Shown: one piece after another, positions 49,766 to 57,575 of the stretch | Layout of the letters: each line of letters starts with the position of its first letter | Numbering within the stretch: position 1 is the first letter of the stretch | From: Hydrogenophaga sp040372165 | Lineage (GTDB): Bacteria > Pseudomonadota > Gammaproteobacteria > Burkholderiales > Burkholderiaceae_C | Direction: 5' to 3' | DNA length: 64,000 nt | NCBI RefSeq assembly: GCF_040372165.1 | Contig: NZ_BAABWG010000003.1 | Span: 62,001-126,000 of the forward strand | Notes under the pieces: model-generated | Told to the model about the DNA's origin: nothing | Seen by the model: the letters and a program-made list of their open reading frames with translations, nothing else | Databases searched by the model: none | Position numbers and translations under genes: made by a program

Positions 49766-52700
49766 TCACTGGCCAGGCGCCCAGGCCTGCAACTGGGCAT
49801 CCCGCTCCCGCCGTGCCGCTGCCAAGGCCCGGGCTTTGACATGCCCGAAACCCTTCACTGAAGAAGGCCAGCCCAGCAACGCCATGGCCTGGGCGTGCCG
49901 CTCCTCCGTGAGGCTGGCGACGACCAGATTCACGTCCGACAGGTAGTCTTCCAGGAGTTTGCGCTCACTTTTACGCTCTTCTGTGCGCCCAAAGACATCC
50001 CAGAAGGTGCCTCGCAGGCCTTTGAGGCCAGCCAGCCAACGCATGGCCGTGAAGGTGCCAGGGCCGTATTTCTTCTTGATGGGGTGGCCCGTGACAGGGT
50101 CGTGGCGGGACAGCATCGGCGGCGCCAGATGGACCGATAGCTTGATGTTGCCCTCGAACTGGCTGGCCACTTTCTCCAGGAAGGCCGGGTCAGTGTGCAG
50201 GCGGGCGACTTCGTATTCGTCCTTGATGGCCATGGCTCGGAACAGCTCGCGGGCCACCCGTTCGGTCAGCGCCGTTTTACCCATGGGGGCTTCCACTTGC
50301 CGCACCCGGTCCACCATGGACTGGTATTGCCTGGCGTATTCGGCGTCCTGGTAGTCGGTGAGGTAAGCGAAGCGGCGAGCCACCACGTCTTCCAGCGACT
50401 CGCGCTTGTGCACCTGAATCACCTGTGTCTGGCCACCGGCCTTTTCCAGCAGGGTTTGCATGGCGGCGGGGTCGCTCGCTGCGCGTCGCCCCCAGTCGAA
50501 CGCCACCAGGTTTTGTGCCACCGCCACATTGTTCAGCTCGATGGCGCGGTGCAGGGATGCCAGCGACAGCGGTACCCAGCCACGCTGCCATGCGTAGCCG
50601 AGCATCATGGGGTTGGTGAAGATGGAGTCGCCCATCAGGCGGCTGGCGGCCACCTCGGCATCAAACAGCCCCACGGCGTCTTCGCCCAGCAGTTCGGTCA
50701 CCGACTCGGTGCACTGGGCCGCCGGGTTCTGCCACTGCGGGTTTTTCACAAAGGCCGCGGTGGGCGTGGCGTCCACATTCAGTGCCACATGGCTGCGGCC
50801 GCGCCGCACGCGCAGCAGCGTCTCGCTGTTGGCCACCACAATCGGGTCGCAGCCGATCACCAGGTCGGCCGAGGCCGCTGCCACACGGGTGGTGCGGATT
50901 TGCTGCTGGGTCTTGCCAATGAGGATGTGGCTCCAGGTAGCGCCACCTTTCTGCGCTAGGCCAGCTGCGTCCTGCGTGACGATGCCCTTGCCTTCAATGT
51001 GCGCGGCCATGCCGAGCAACTGTCCGATGGTGATGACACCGGTGCCGCCCACGCCAGCGACGATGATGCCCCAGGCCTGCTCATCCAGTGCAGGCAAGTC
51101 CGGCTCTGCCGGTTCAGCGCCAGCCCAGGCAAAGCCCGCCGCATCTTTCTTGCTTTTCTTGAGCTGTCCGCCCTCCACACTGACAAAGCTGGGGCAGAAG
51201 CCCTTCACGCAGGAGTAGTCGAGGTTACAGGTGCTCTGGTTGATGCGGCGCTTGCGACCCAGCGGCGTCTCCAGCGGCTCGACCGACAAGCAGTTGGACT
51301 GCTCGCTGCAGTCACCACAGCCTTCGCACACCGCTTCGTTGATGACGATGCGCTCGGTGGGTGTGACCATGGTGCCGCGCTTGCGGCGGCGGCGTTTTTC
51401 GGTGGCACAGGTCTGGTCGTAAATGATGACCGTCGTGCCTTCGATCTCGCGGAATTCGCGCTGGATGGCATCGAGCCGATCGCGGTGCTGGATGGCAATG
51501 CCATCCGGGATGCCCACCACGCCAGCGTACTTTTCAGGTTCGTCGGTGACGATGGTGATGCGTGCCACGCCTTCGGCCCGCATGCTTTGCGCGATCTGCA
51601 CCACGCTGTGGCCTTCGGGGCGCTCGCCCACTTGTTGGCCACCGGTCATGGCCACGGCGTCGTTGTAGAGGATCTTGTAGGTGATGTTCACACCCGCTGC
51701 AATGCTCTGGCGAATGGCCAGGATGCCGCTGTGGAAGTAGGTGCCATCGCCCAGGTTGGCAAAGATGTGTTTGTCTTTGGTGAAAGGCTGCTGCCCCACC
51801 CATGGCACGCCTTCGCCACCCATCTGGGTGAAGCCCTCGGTGCTGCGGTCCATCCAGATGGTCATGAAGTGGCAGCCAATGCCGGCCATTGCACGAGAGC
51901 CTTCCGGCACTTTGGTGGACGTGTTGTGCGGGCAGCCCGAGCAGAACCAGGGCTGGCGCTGGGCGTCGGCATTGCCCGAAACCACCACCTGGGTTTCGCG
52001 CTCCTGCGCGTCCAGCATGTTCAGGTGGCGCTCCATGCGCTCAAGCACATCCGCAGGTGGGTCGAAACGGCGCAAGCGCTTGGCAATGGCACGGGCAATC
52101 AGGCGCGGTGTCAGATCGGCATTGGCCCTTAGCAGCGTGTTGCCCGTGGGGTTGGGCATGGACCATTCGCCACCGGTGTGGTCAGCGCCGGCTTCGTCGA
52201 ATTTGCCCAGCACGTCGGGGCGAACGTCTGAGCGCCAGTTGTAGAGCTCTTCCTTGAGCTGGTATTCAATGACCTGGCGCTTTTCTTCCACCACCAGAAT
52301 TTCGCGCAACCCGGTCGCGAACTCGCGCGTGGTCTGCGCTTCCAGCGGCCAGACCACACCCACCTTGTGCAGGCGAATGCCCAGACGCCGGCAGGTTTCG
52401 TCATCCAGCCCAAGGTCGAGCAGGGCCTGGCGGGTATCGTTGTAGGCCTTGCCGCTGGCGATGATGCCGAAGCGATCGTTCGGGCCTTCGATGACGTTGT
52501 GGTTGAGGCGGTTGGCGCGGATGTAGGCCAGCGCGGCGTACCACTTGTAGTCGAACAGGCGGGCTTCCTGCTCCAGCGCGGCGTCGGGCCAGCGCACGTG
52601 CACTCCGCCGGGCGGCATCTCGAATTCCGGCACCACAATCTGCACCCGCTCCGGGTCGATCATGGCCGTCGCGCTGGACTCCACGATCTCCTGAATCGTC

Positions 52701-53335
52701 TTCATGCCGGCCCACACACCGGCAAAGCGGCCGAGGGCAAACGCATGCACGCCCAGGTCCAGGATTTCCTGCACGCTGGCCGGAAAGAACACCGGCAGGC
52801 CACAGGCCTTGAAGATGTGGTCGCTCTGGTGCGCAGCGGTGGAGCTTTTGGCCACATGGTCATCACCGGCCACGGCGATCACGCCGCCCCAGGGTGTGGT
52901 GCCGGCCAGGTTCGCGTGCTTGAACACGTCAGCACAACGGTCCACGCCCGGGCCCTTGCCATACCAGATGCCGAAGACGCCATCAAAGCGATTCGTTCCC
53001 GGGGGCGCAAAGCCCAACTGCTGGGTGCCCCACAGGGCCGTTGCCGCCAGCTCTTCGTTCACACCCGGCTGGAAAACGATGTTCTGCGCCTGCAGATACT
53101 TCTGCGCTTTTTGCAGTGCCTGATCGTAGCCCCCCAGCGGGGAGCCACGGTAGCCACTGATGAAGCCGGCGGTGTTCTTGCCAACCAGGGCATCGCGCTG
53201 GCGCTGCAACATGGGCAGCTTGACCAGCGCCTGTATGCCGCTCATGAAGGCGCGGCCGTGGTCGAGTGAATATTTGTCGTCGAGGGTGACGGTTTCCAGC
53301 GCTTTGCGGATGTGCTCTGGCAGTGGGGCATTCAT
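49766..53335 (-). CDS. Indolepyruvate ferredoxin oxidoreductase family protein (IorA-IorB fusion)
   Basis: Thiamine-diphosphate enzyme decarboxylating indolepyruvate or related aryl/2-keto acids from aromatic amino acid breakdown to acyl-CoA. At 1189 aa it is the fused, proteobacterial form. Order: N-terminal PYR-like domain (FISGYRGSPLGGYDQAL), TPP domain with GIGCHFMTIWMDRSTEGFTQMGGEG and GDGTYFHSGILAIRQ (GDGxxFH metal/TPP motif), then Cys clusters CEGCGDCSEQSNC and CNLDYSCVKGFCPSF. The gamma/IorB domain follows with GVGGTGVITIGQLLGMAAHIEGKG and a C-terminal helical domain. ATG at 53335 (MNAPLPEHI) has GGAGAG 8 nt upstream. Divergent from an Lrp-type regulator that probably controls it. Confidence 0.93.
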   Translation of the reverse strand: MNAPLPEHIRKALETVTLDDKYSLDHGRAFMSGIQALVKLPMLQRQRDALVGKNTAGFISGYRGSPLGGYDQALQKAQKYLQAQNIVFQPGVNEELAATALWGTQQLGFAPPGTNRFDGVFGIWYGKGPGVDRCADVFKHANLAGTTPWGGVIAVAGDDHVAKSSTAAHQSDHIFKACGLPVFFPASVQEILDLGVHAFALGRFAGVWAGMKTIQEIVESSATAMIDPERVQIVVPEFEMPPGGVHVRWPDAALEQEARLFDYKWYAALAYIRANRLNHNVIEGPNDRFGIIASGKAYNDTRQALLDLGLDDETCRRLGIRLHKVGVVWPLEAQTTREFATGLREILVVEEKRQVIEYQLKEELYNWRSDVRPDVLGKFDEAGADHTGGEWSMPNPTGNTLLRANADLTPRLIARAIAKRLRRFDPPADVLERMERHLNMLDAQERETQVVVSGNADAQRQPWFCSGCPHNTSTKVPEGSRAMAGIGCHFMTIWMDRSTEGFTQMGGEGVPWVGQQPFTKDKHIFANLGDGTYFHSGILAIRQSIAAGVNITYKILYNDAVAMTGGQQVGERPEGHSVVQIAQSMRAEGVARITIVTDEPEKYAGVVGIPDGIAIQHRDRLDAIQREFREIEGTTVIIYDQTCATEKRRRRKRGTMVTPTERIVINEAVCEGCGDCSEQSNCLSVEPLETPLGRKRRINQSTCNLDYSCVKGFCPSFVSVEGGQLKKSKKDAAGFAWAGAEPAEPDLPALDEQAWGIIVAGVGGTGVITIGQLLGMAAHIEGKGIVTQDAAGLAQKGGATWSHILIGKTQQQIRTTRVAAASADLVIGCDPIVVANSETLLRVRRGRSHVALNVDATPTAAFVKNPQWQNPAAQCTESVTELLGEDAVGLFDAEVAASRLMGDSIFTNPMMLGYAWQRGWVPLSLASLHRAIELNNVAVAQNLVAFDWGRRAASDPAAMQTLLEKAGGQTQVIQVHKRESLEDVVARRFAYLTDYQDAEYARQYQSMVDRVRQVEAPMGKTALTERVARELFRAMAIKDEYEVARLHTDPAFLEKVASQFEGNIKLSVHLAPPMLSRHDPVTGHPIKKKYGPGTFTAMRWLAGLKGLRGTFWDVFGRTEERKSERKLLEDYLSDVNLVVASLTEERHAQAMALLGWPSSVKGFGHVKARALAAARRERDAQLQAWAPGQ

Positions 53336-53442
53336 GGGGCAACTCTCCTGTTGAGAAAGGTGGGGCTGTCCGCGAGCCACCTTGTGGGCAGGCGCGGCCT
53401 GTGCCCTACATGCAGCAAAGTTTATGCCGTGTGGGGCGACAA

Positions 53443-53460
53443 GAGATTGCGAAATCTCTC
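53443..53460. promoter_or_regulatory. Inverted repeat in the IOR/Lrp divergent promoter region
   Basis: AGAGATT-GCGA-AATCTCT, a perfect 7-bp inverted repeat in the 172-bp gap between two divergent genes. Lrp/AsnC regulators bind degenerate AT-containing dyads, so this is a plausible operator of the adjacent regulator. Confidence 0.5.
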
Positions 53461-53495
53461 CGTGATTACCCGCCAATCAGAAATATTCTTTCTAC

Positions 53496-53507
53496 AATTG
53501 GCCAATT
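53496..53507. promoter_or_regulatory. Perfect 12-bp palindrome abutting the Lrp-type start codon
   Basis: AATTGGCCAATT ends directly at the ATG. CCAAT/ATTGG fragments also occur just up- and downstream (53473, 53515). Its position would allow autoregulation by blocking initiation or RNA polymerase. Confidence 0.45.
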
Positions 53508-54005
53508 ATGGAAATATTGGATAAGTTCGATCTGGCCATCCTGCAAGAATTGCAAACCGATGGGCGCCTGACCAATGCCGAACTGGCCCAAAGGGTCGGC
53601 TTGTCGGCCGCACCTTGCTGGCGCCGCGTTCGGGCACTGGAAGAAGCGGGGTTCATTCAGGGATATCGCGCCATCCTCAGCCGCGACAAGCTGGGGCTGG
53701 GGGTGCTTGCATTTGTGAGGCTGGATGCAGAGCGCAACAGCGGAGACGTGACGCGGCGGCTGGAGGCCGCGATTCTGGCCATCCCCGAAGTGGTGTCATG
53801 CCATTACATCAGCGGTGCGGGCACGTTCGAGTTGCATGTGGTGTGCACCGACCTCGAGCATTTCAGCCGTTTGGCGCGCGAGGTGCTGATCAACCTGCCC
53901 AATGTAAAGGACATGCACACCAGCTTTTCGCTGGGCGAGGTCAAGGCTGGTGGTGCCTTGCCACTGGGGCATCTGGGCAGCTCCCACGGCGGCACGCGAC
54001 GCTGA
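53508..54005 (+). CDS. Lrp/AsnC family transcriptional regulator
   Basis: A 165-aa regulator with an N-terminal helix-turn-helix (DLAILQELQTDGRLTNAELAQRVGLSAAPCWRRVRALEEAG) and a C-terminal RAM domain (LGVLAFVRLDAE to SCHYISGAGTFELHVVCTD), which forms octamers and binds amino acids. Slightly long, with a Gly/Ser/Arg-rich tail. Its start directly follows the AATTGGCCAATT palindrome. Divergence from the indolepyruvate oxidoreductase gene suggests that it senses an aromatic or branched-chain amino acid and controls that gene. Confidence 0.93.
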   Translation: MEILDKFDLAILQELQTDGRLTNAELAQRVGLSAAPCWRRVRALEEAGFIQGYRAILSRDKLGLGVLAFVRLDAERNSGDVTRRLEAAILAIPEVVSCHYISGAGTFELHVVCTDLEHFSRLAREVLINLPNVKDMHTSFSLGEVKAGGALPLGHLGSSHGGTRR

Positions 54006-54040
54006 GCCCGTCTGGCCCGGGCATGGCCCCGGAACCGGTA

Positions 54041-54187
54041 TCAGGCTTGTGCGAGTCCGGGCAGACCCAGCCCCATCCACACCAGTGCAGCGGCCAGTAT
54101 GAACTGGCCCAGTTTGCGCCCCCAGTGGTTCTTTTGCGCGGTATAGATGGGACGGCGGCGCGCGCCATCCAGTGAGATACGTGTCAT
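54041..54187 (-). CDS. Small membrane protein, 48 aa
   Basis: Not recognised as a known family. The product opens MTRISLDGARRRPIYTAQKN, is basic, then has one hydrophobic segment (FILAAALVWMGLGLPGLA) and ends AQA. It looks like a single-pass protein with an inside-positive N-terminus, or an exported short peptide. The ATG has GGGGA 8 nt upstream. It is convergent with the Lrp-type gene. Support is RBS, topology and a frame without rare codons; there is no homology evidence. Confidence 0.45.
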   Translation of the reverse strand: MTRISLDGARRRPIYTAQKNHWGRKLGQFILAAALVWMGLGLPGLAQA

Positions 54188-54521
54188 CTGGCATTCCCCG
54201 TCACTGCCTTGCAGTCGATGACCCAGACCTTAATGCCCGGGCAAACCCAGCAAAGCGCAGAAATACGCCGCAGAAACCACGCTGCTCCTCTGACAGCGCC
54301 GCCCATGCGGAGCCGGAAGGCACTTGTTCGGCCATTGCGCTGAAATCTTGAGCGCCGCAGTCAGGCGAGACAGGGTTTCGGCCATTGTTCATGTGAACAA
54401 AAAGTACCCGCGACGGCACGCAGAGGCTCAACTTGAGGATTTTTTTGTGCGACGCGTCACGAAACATCGAGTCATTTACCCGAATCCACTCCTAAGGCTT
54501 TGAAATTCGTGACTTTTTTGA
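54188..54521. other. Gene-free stretch upstream of the fibre locus
   Basis: No supported gene. A minus-strand frame covers 54201-54467 but has no recognisable RBS, domain or membrane segment. The stretch becomes AT-richer toward 54400-54560, consistent with a promoter region for the secreted-subunit gene that follows. Confidence 0.5.
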
Positions 54522-54550
54522 TTGTTCTGCAGCCACACCAGCCCTACTAT
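54522..54550 (+). promoter_or_regulatory. Putative sigma-70 promoter of the major subunit gene
   Basis: TTGTTC (54522-54527), 17-bp spacer, TACTAT (54545-54550). The start of transcription would fall near 54557, giving a ~95-nt 5' UTR ending in a strong GGAGG site. Confidence 0.45.
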
Positions 54551-54651
54551 CTCAACATCGAATGACCCCGGGGGCACCTCTCAAATGCCCACAAAAGTCT
54601 TCAATTCCGGACCAACTCCATTTTTTTGCACTTCCCGAAGGAGGTCACACC

Positions 54652-55224
54652 ATGAAAAAGCACATCGCTCTCGCCGCCCTGGCCGCTGCCACCCTCGCAG
54701 CGCCCATGATGGCTTCGGCAGAGTCCACCGTTCGCAATGGCAATGGCGACGCCACCGCCCGCCTGAACTTCCGCGTGGTGGTTCCACGCGTCCTGTTCCT
54801 GGGTGTGGGCACCGGCGCCGGGAACATTGGCGACGCCACCACCCGCGTCAACACGGTCGACCGTCTGACCTTCAACATTCCGTCGGCTGACGTGGGCAAC
54901 GGCGTCGGCACGGCAGCACAGGTGGTGGACGTGCGCGTCAAAGGCAACAGCGGCCAGATTGCTCTGGCGGCGAATTCGGGCTCTCTCGGCCCGACCAATG
55001 CCACGTCTGACGTGATTCCATGGGGCGACTTCACGATGAGTTCGTCTGACGCGACCAATCTGGCCGTGCCCGCCGTCGGCACTTCCATCAACGTGGCACC
55101 CGACTCGGCTGGCGGCAAGTTGACCGAACGTGTTGCGCAGTGGAGCTTCAGCTACAACAACACCGCAGCGATTCCGGCCGGCCGCTACGACGGACAGATC
55201 ACCTACACCGCATCTGCACCATGA
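54652..55224 (+). CDS. Secreted fibre subunit (major), subunit A
   Basis: A 190-aa exported protein: signal peptide MKKHIALAALAAATLAAPMM to SASA-like cleavage, then a beta-rich, Cys-free domain. The mature start (GNGDATARLNFRVVVPRVLFLGVGTG) and the end (IPAGRYDGQITYTASAP) recur in the neighbouring subunit genes. The C-terminal alternating hydrophobic strand ending in Tyr-Thr-x-Ser-x-Pro looks like the closing strand of chaperone-usher pilins. GGAGG stands 7 nt before the ATG, and a strong terminator follows 25 bp after the stop, so this gene is likely made in excess over those downstream. No classical fimbrillin family was recognised. Confidence 0.7.
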   Translation: MKKHIALAALAAATLAAPMMASAESTVRNGNGDATARLNFRVVVPRVLFLGVGTGAGNIGDATTRVNTVDRLTFNIPSADVGNGVGTAAQVVDVRVKGNSGQIALAANSGSLGPTNATSDVIPWGDFTMSSSDATNLAVPAVGTSINVAPDSAGGKLTERVAQWSFSYNNTAAIPAGRYDGQITYTASAP

Positions 55225-55249
55225 TCGCAGGCAACGCCTGAACGACCTG

Positions 55250-55278
55250 AAAAGGGCTGCGCAAAGCAGCCCTTTTTT
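55250..55278 (+). terminator. Intrinsic terminator between subunits A and B
   Basis: AAAAGGGCTGC (55250-55260) with GCAGCCCTTTT (55266-55276), 5-nt loop, six T. Partial read-through would set a high A to low B ratio, as in many pilus operons. Confidence 0.85.
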
Positions 55279-55429
55279 CATGGCATGGCTTGCCGCCTGT
55301 GTGACCTTTCACGCCCACTGTCGTTCTTGCGCAAAGTCAGTCCCTGCACACCGGGGAAACGCGCTATGGTTGAGGCAAAGGGTATTTCATCGGTGGGCTG
55401 ACCGTGCCCGCCGCTTCCTGCGCCGCCAC

Positions 55430-56125
55430 GTGACAACGCAGCTTGAGGTCTTGATCATTCGCCCCAAACGTCAACCGATTGCCCCCCAGCGCATACGCAG
55501 CAAGCCCGGACGCTCTCCACGCGTCTGCCGGCTGACGCTGGCCATCGGTTTTGCCGTCACTGTCGTGCTGCCCGGAATCGCTTCTGCCTGGGAAATACAG
55601 CTGCAGGCGGCGCCCCGCCGGGTCTTTCTTTCCGTGGGCAACGGCAGCTTCGAAGCGGACAGCGGCACGGTCAACCTGGTGCAGGTCGATATTCCCATGG
55701 GACAAGTGGGCAGCGGCGTGCCTCTGACCATGAGCAGCGACAGCACACAATCGCGAAGCCCGCTGGACAACTACCTGACCTGCCCGGACCCGAGCTCGCA
55801 AGTCCTCATCGGAGCGTCCTACCGACGACGCTTCGGCTTCGAACCTGCCGAGGCCACCTTGCGGGTGACCGCGCCGGCCTTCCTGGTGAACGGGGCCGGA
55901 GACACCATACCCATCAACGAAATCAGCTGGACGGTGTCAGCGCCGGGCAGCGGATCGCCGGGCATCATCCCGGCCGGTACTTTCACACCAGGCACACAGA
56001 CCCTGACCACGGTTCGTGCCAACCGTTACATCGAAAACTGCCACTCGTTCCACTTCGCCAACAGCGCTTTGCGCGCCGCCGGCACGTACACCGGGCAGGT
56101 CACCTACACCATCAGCAGCCCCTGA
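55430..56125 (+). CDS. Secreted fibre subunit (minor/tip-like), subunit B
   Basis: An exported beta-rich protein of about 231 aa. The signal peptide is VCRLTLAIGFAVTVVLPGIASA after an unusually long basic N-terminus (about 30 residues). The mature part begins PRRVFLSVGNGSF and VNLVQVDIPMGQVGSGV, which line up with subunit A's PRVLFLGVGTG and VDRLTFNIPSADVGNGV. The end AAGTYTGQVTYTISSP matches A's GRYDGQITYTASAP. Two Cys (YLTCPDP, IENCHSF) could form a disulfide that A lacks. The start is uncertain: GTG at 55430, or TTG at 55451 where GAGG lies close upstream. The larger size and position after a terminator suggest a minor subunit. Confidence 0.65.
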   Translation: MTTQLEVLIIRPKRQPIAPQRIRSKPGRSPRVCRLTLAIGFAVTVVLPGIASAWEIQLQAAPRRVFLSVGNGSFEADSGTVNLVQVDIPMGQVGSGVPLTMSSDSTQSRSPLDNYLTCPDPSSQVLIGASYRRRFGFEPAEATLRVTAPAFLVNGAGDTIPINEISWTVSAPGSGSPGIIPAGTFTPGTQTLTTVRANRYIENCHSFHFANSALRAAGTYTGQVTYTISSP

Positions 56126-56127
56126 GA

Positions 56128-56637
56128 ATGATGACCATGCTCCAGACTCTCCGCCTTGCCTGCAGCCGCCTCCACCCCAAGCAGATGGTGGTGACCGCAC
56201 TCGCTGCCATGGCATGGGGCCTGGCTGGCATGGGCCATGCAGCCAACCCCGTCACACTCGACGATTCGCGCACACAGACGGTACCGCCCGACGTGCAGAT
56301 GCAATGGCGCCCGCAAACACCTGAGAATCCCACGGGTGGCATGCAGGCGTGGTTGCGCGTGAATGTGCATCTGGACACCAGCCAGTGGAGAGGGCAGAAC
56401 GTGCGCGTCTACCTGGCCCTGCCCCCGGATGACCGAAGTCGCGTCGAAGCATCATGGACAGGAACCGGGCGCTTGCGCGATGGTACGGTTTATTCTGGCG
56501 AGCGAACCCTGATCTACGCTGGCACCATCAGTGCGAATGCGCTCACCGACCAGTGGACCCTGCGCCTGCGCACGGGCACCGACTGGCAAAGCAATGCACG
56601 CCGCCTGCAGTTCAGGTTTGAACTGGAGCCCAACTGA
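56128..56637 (+). CDS. Secreted protein of the fibre locus, protein C
   Basis: A 169-aa exported protein of no recognised family. The signal peptide covers about residues 18-38 (MVVTALAAMAWGLAGMGHA), then a beta-rich domain with NVRVYLALPPDDRSR and DQWTLRLRTGTDWQS. It starts 2 bp after the stop of subunit B (three Met codons near the start), so it is translationally coupled. It lacks the A/B N- and C-terminal motifs. Possible roles are adaptor, anchor or periplasmic accessory; none can be shown. Confidence 0.65.
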   Translation: MMTMLQTLRLACSRLHPKQMVVTALAAMAWGLAGMGHAANPVTLDDSRTQTVPPDVQMQWRPQTPENPTGGMQAWLRVNVHLDTSQWRGQNVRVYLALPPDDRSRVEASWTGTGRLRDGTVYSGERTLIYAGTISANALTDQWTLRLRTGTDWQSNARRLQFRFELEPN

Positions 56638-56693
56638 ATGCCCGTCGGCGCCAAGCCTGCTTCGACCACTCTGCTCTTCCCTTGACTTTGCCC

Positions 56694-57575
56694 ATGCTGA
56701 CGCCCTTTGCCGCTCCTTTCGCCAGACGCCCGCATCTCCTTCGCTGCATGGGCCAGCCTTCCACGCCGCTCTTGTCCGTGCTCGGCAGTGGTCTGACGGC
56801 CTTGGCACTGTGCTTCTCGCCAGTGCCGGCCAAGGCACAGGGGTTTGCTGCCTATGTGTCGCCGCCGCGATTCGAGTTCGCTGTCGAGCCGGGCCAGCGC
56901 TCGCGTCAGGTCATCGAGATCCAGCATGTGGGACAGCAAAAAGGCAATTACCGCATCTACACGGCTGACTGGACGCTCGGACCCGACTATTCGGTGAATT
57001 TCTCCAACGAGCTGGCCGCGGACAGTTGCCGCCCCTGGGTGGCCATCGAGCGCAAGCAGCTCACCCTCAACCCGGAAGACAAATACCGGTACCGATTTGA
57101 AGTGGCCCCACCAGCCGACGCTCCTGCCCGCGAATGCCGGTTCGCCATCATGATCGAGGGCATCGACACCACGCAAGTTCAGCAAGGCGCCATCAGTTTT
57201 CCGGTCAGTGGCCGCATTGGCGTGATCGTCTATGCCCGCATCGGTGGTGCTGCCCCGGTGCTCGAGCTGGTCAGTGCCAGCGCGCTGCCTGGCAAAGACG
57301 CCGCAGGCGTGGCGCTGGCCGTGCGCAACACCGGTAACGCCCACGGTCGCCTGATCGGGTTCGTCAATGGCAGCGATGCCCAAGGGCAGTCGATGGAACT
57401 GGCGCCAGCTGATTTGCCGATCCTCCCTGGCGAGACCCGGACAATCCCCCTGCAGGCAGTCGCTTCCGAAGAAGGCAAGCGGGCACCCAGAATAGAGTTT
57501 CCGATCCAGATCCGGGGGGCGCTGGAATGGGGCGATGGACAGACATTGCCACTGGAGGCAACGGTCGCCCCATGA
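56694..57575 (+). CDS. PapD-like periplasmic pilus chaperone
   Basis: Predicted immunoglobulin-fold chaperone that holds pilin-like subunits in the periplasm. About 293 aa with a signal peptide ending SPVPAKA. The first domain has YVSPPRFEFAVEPGQRSRQVIEIQHVG (PapD-type A/B strands) and YRIYTADWTLG. A linker block CRPWVAIERKQLTLNPEDKYRYRFEVAPP resembles the subunit-binding G1 strand region. The second domain has VALAVRNTGNAHGRLIGFV and LPGETRTIPL. The start is not certain: ATG 56694 or ATG 56748, neither with a clear SD. It overlaps the barrel gene by 4 nt. Confidence 0.75.
   Translation: MLTPFAAPFARRPHLLRCMGQPSTPLLSVLGSGLTALALCFSPVPAKAQGFAAYVSPPRFEFAVEPGQRSRQVIEIQHVGQQKGNYRIYTADWTLGPDYSVNFSNELAADSCRPWVAIERKQLTLNPEDKYRYRFEVAPPADAPARECRFAIMIEGIDTTQVQQGAISFPVSGRIGVIVYARIGGAAPVLELVSASALPGKDAAGVALAVRNTGNAHGRLIGFVNGSDAQGQSMELAPADLPILPGETRTIPLQAVASEEGKRAPRIEFPIQIRGALEWGDGQTLPLEATVAP

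Noticed and set aside
54201..54467. 88-codon minus-strand frame
   Set aside because: No RBS, domain or membrane segment; low support.
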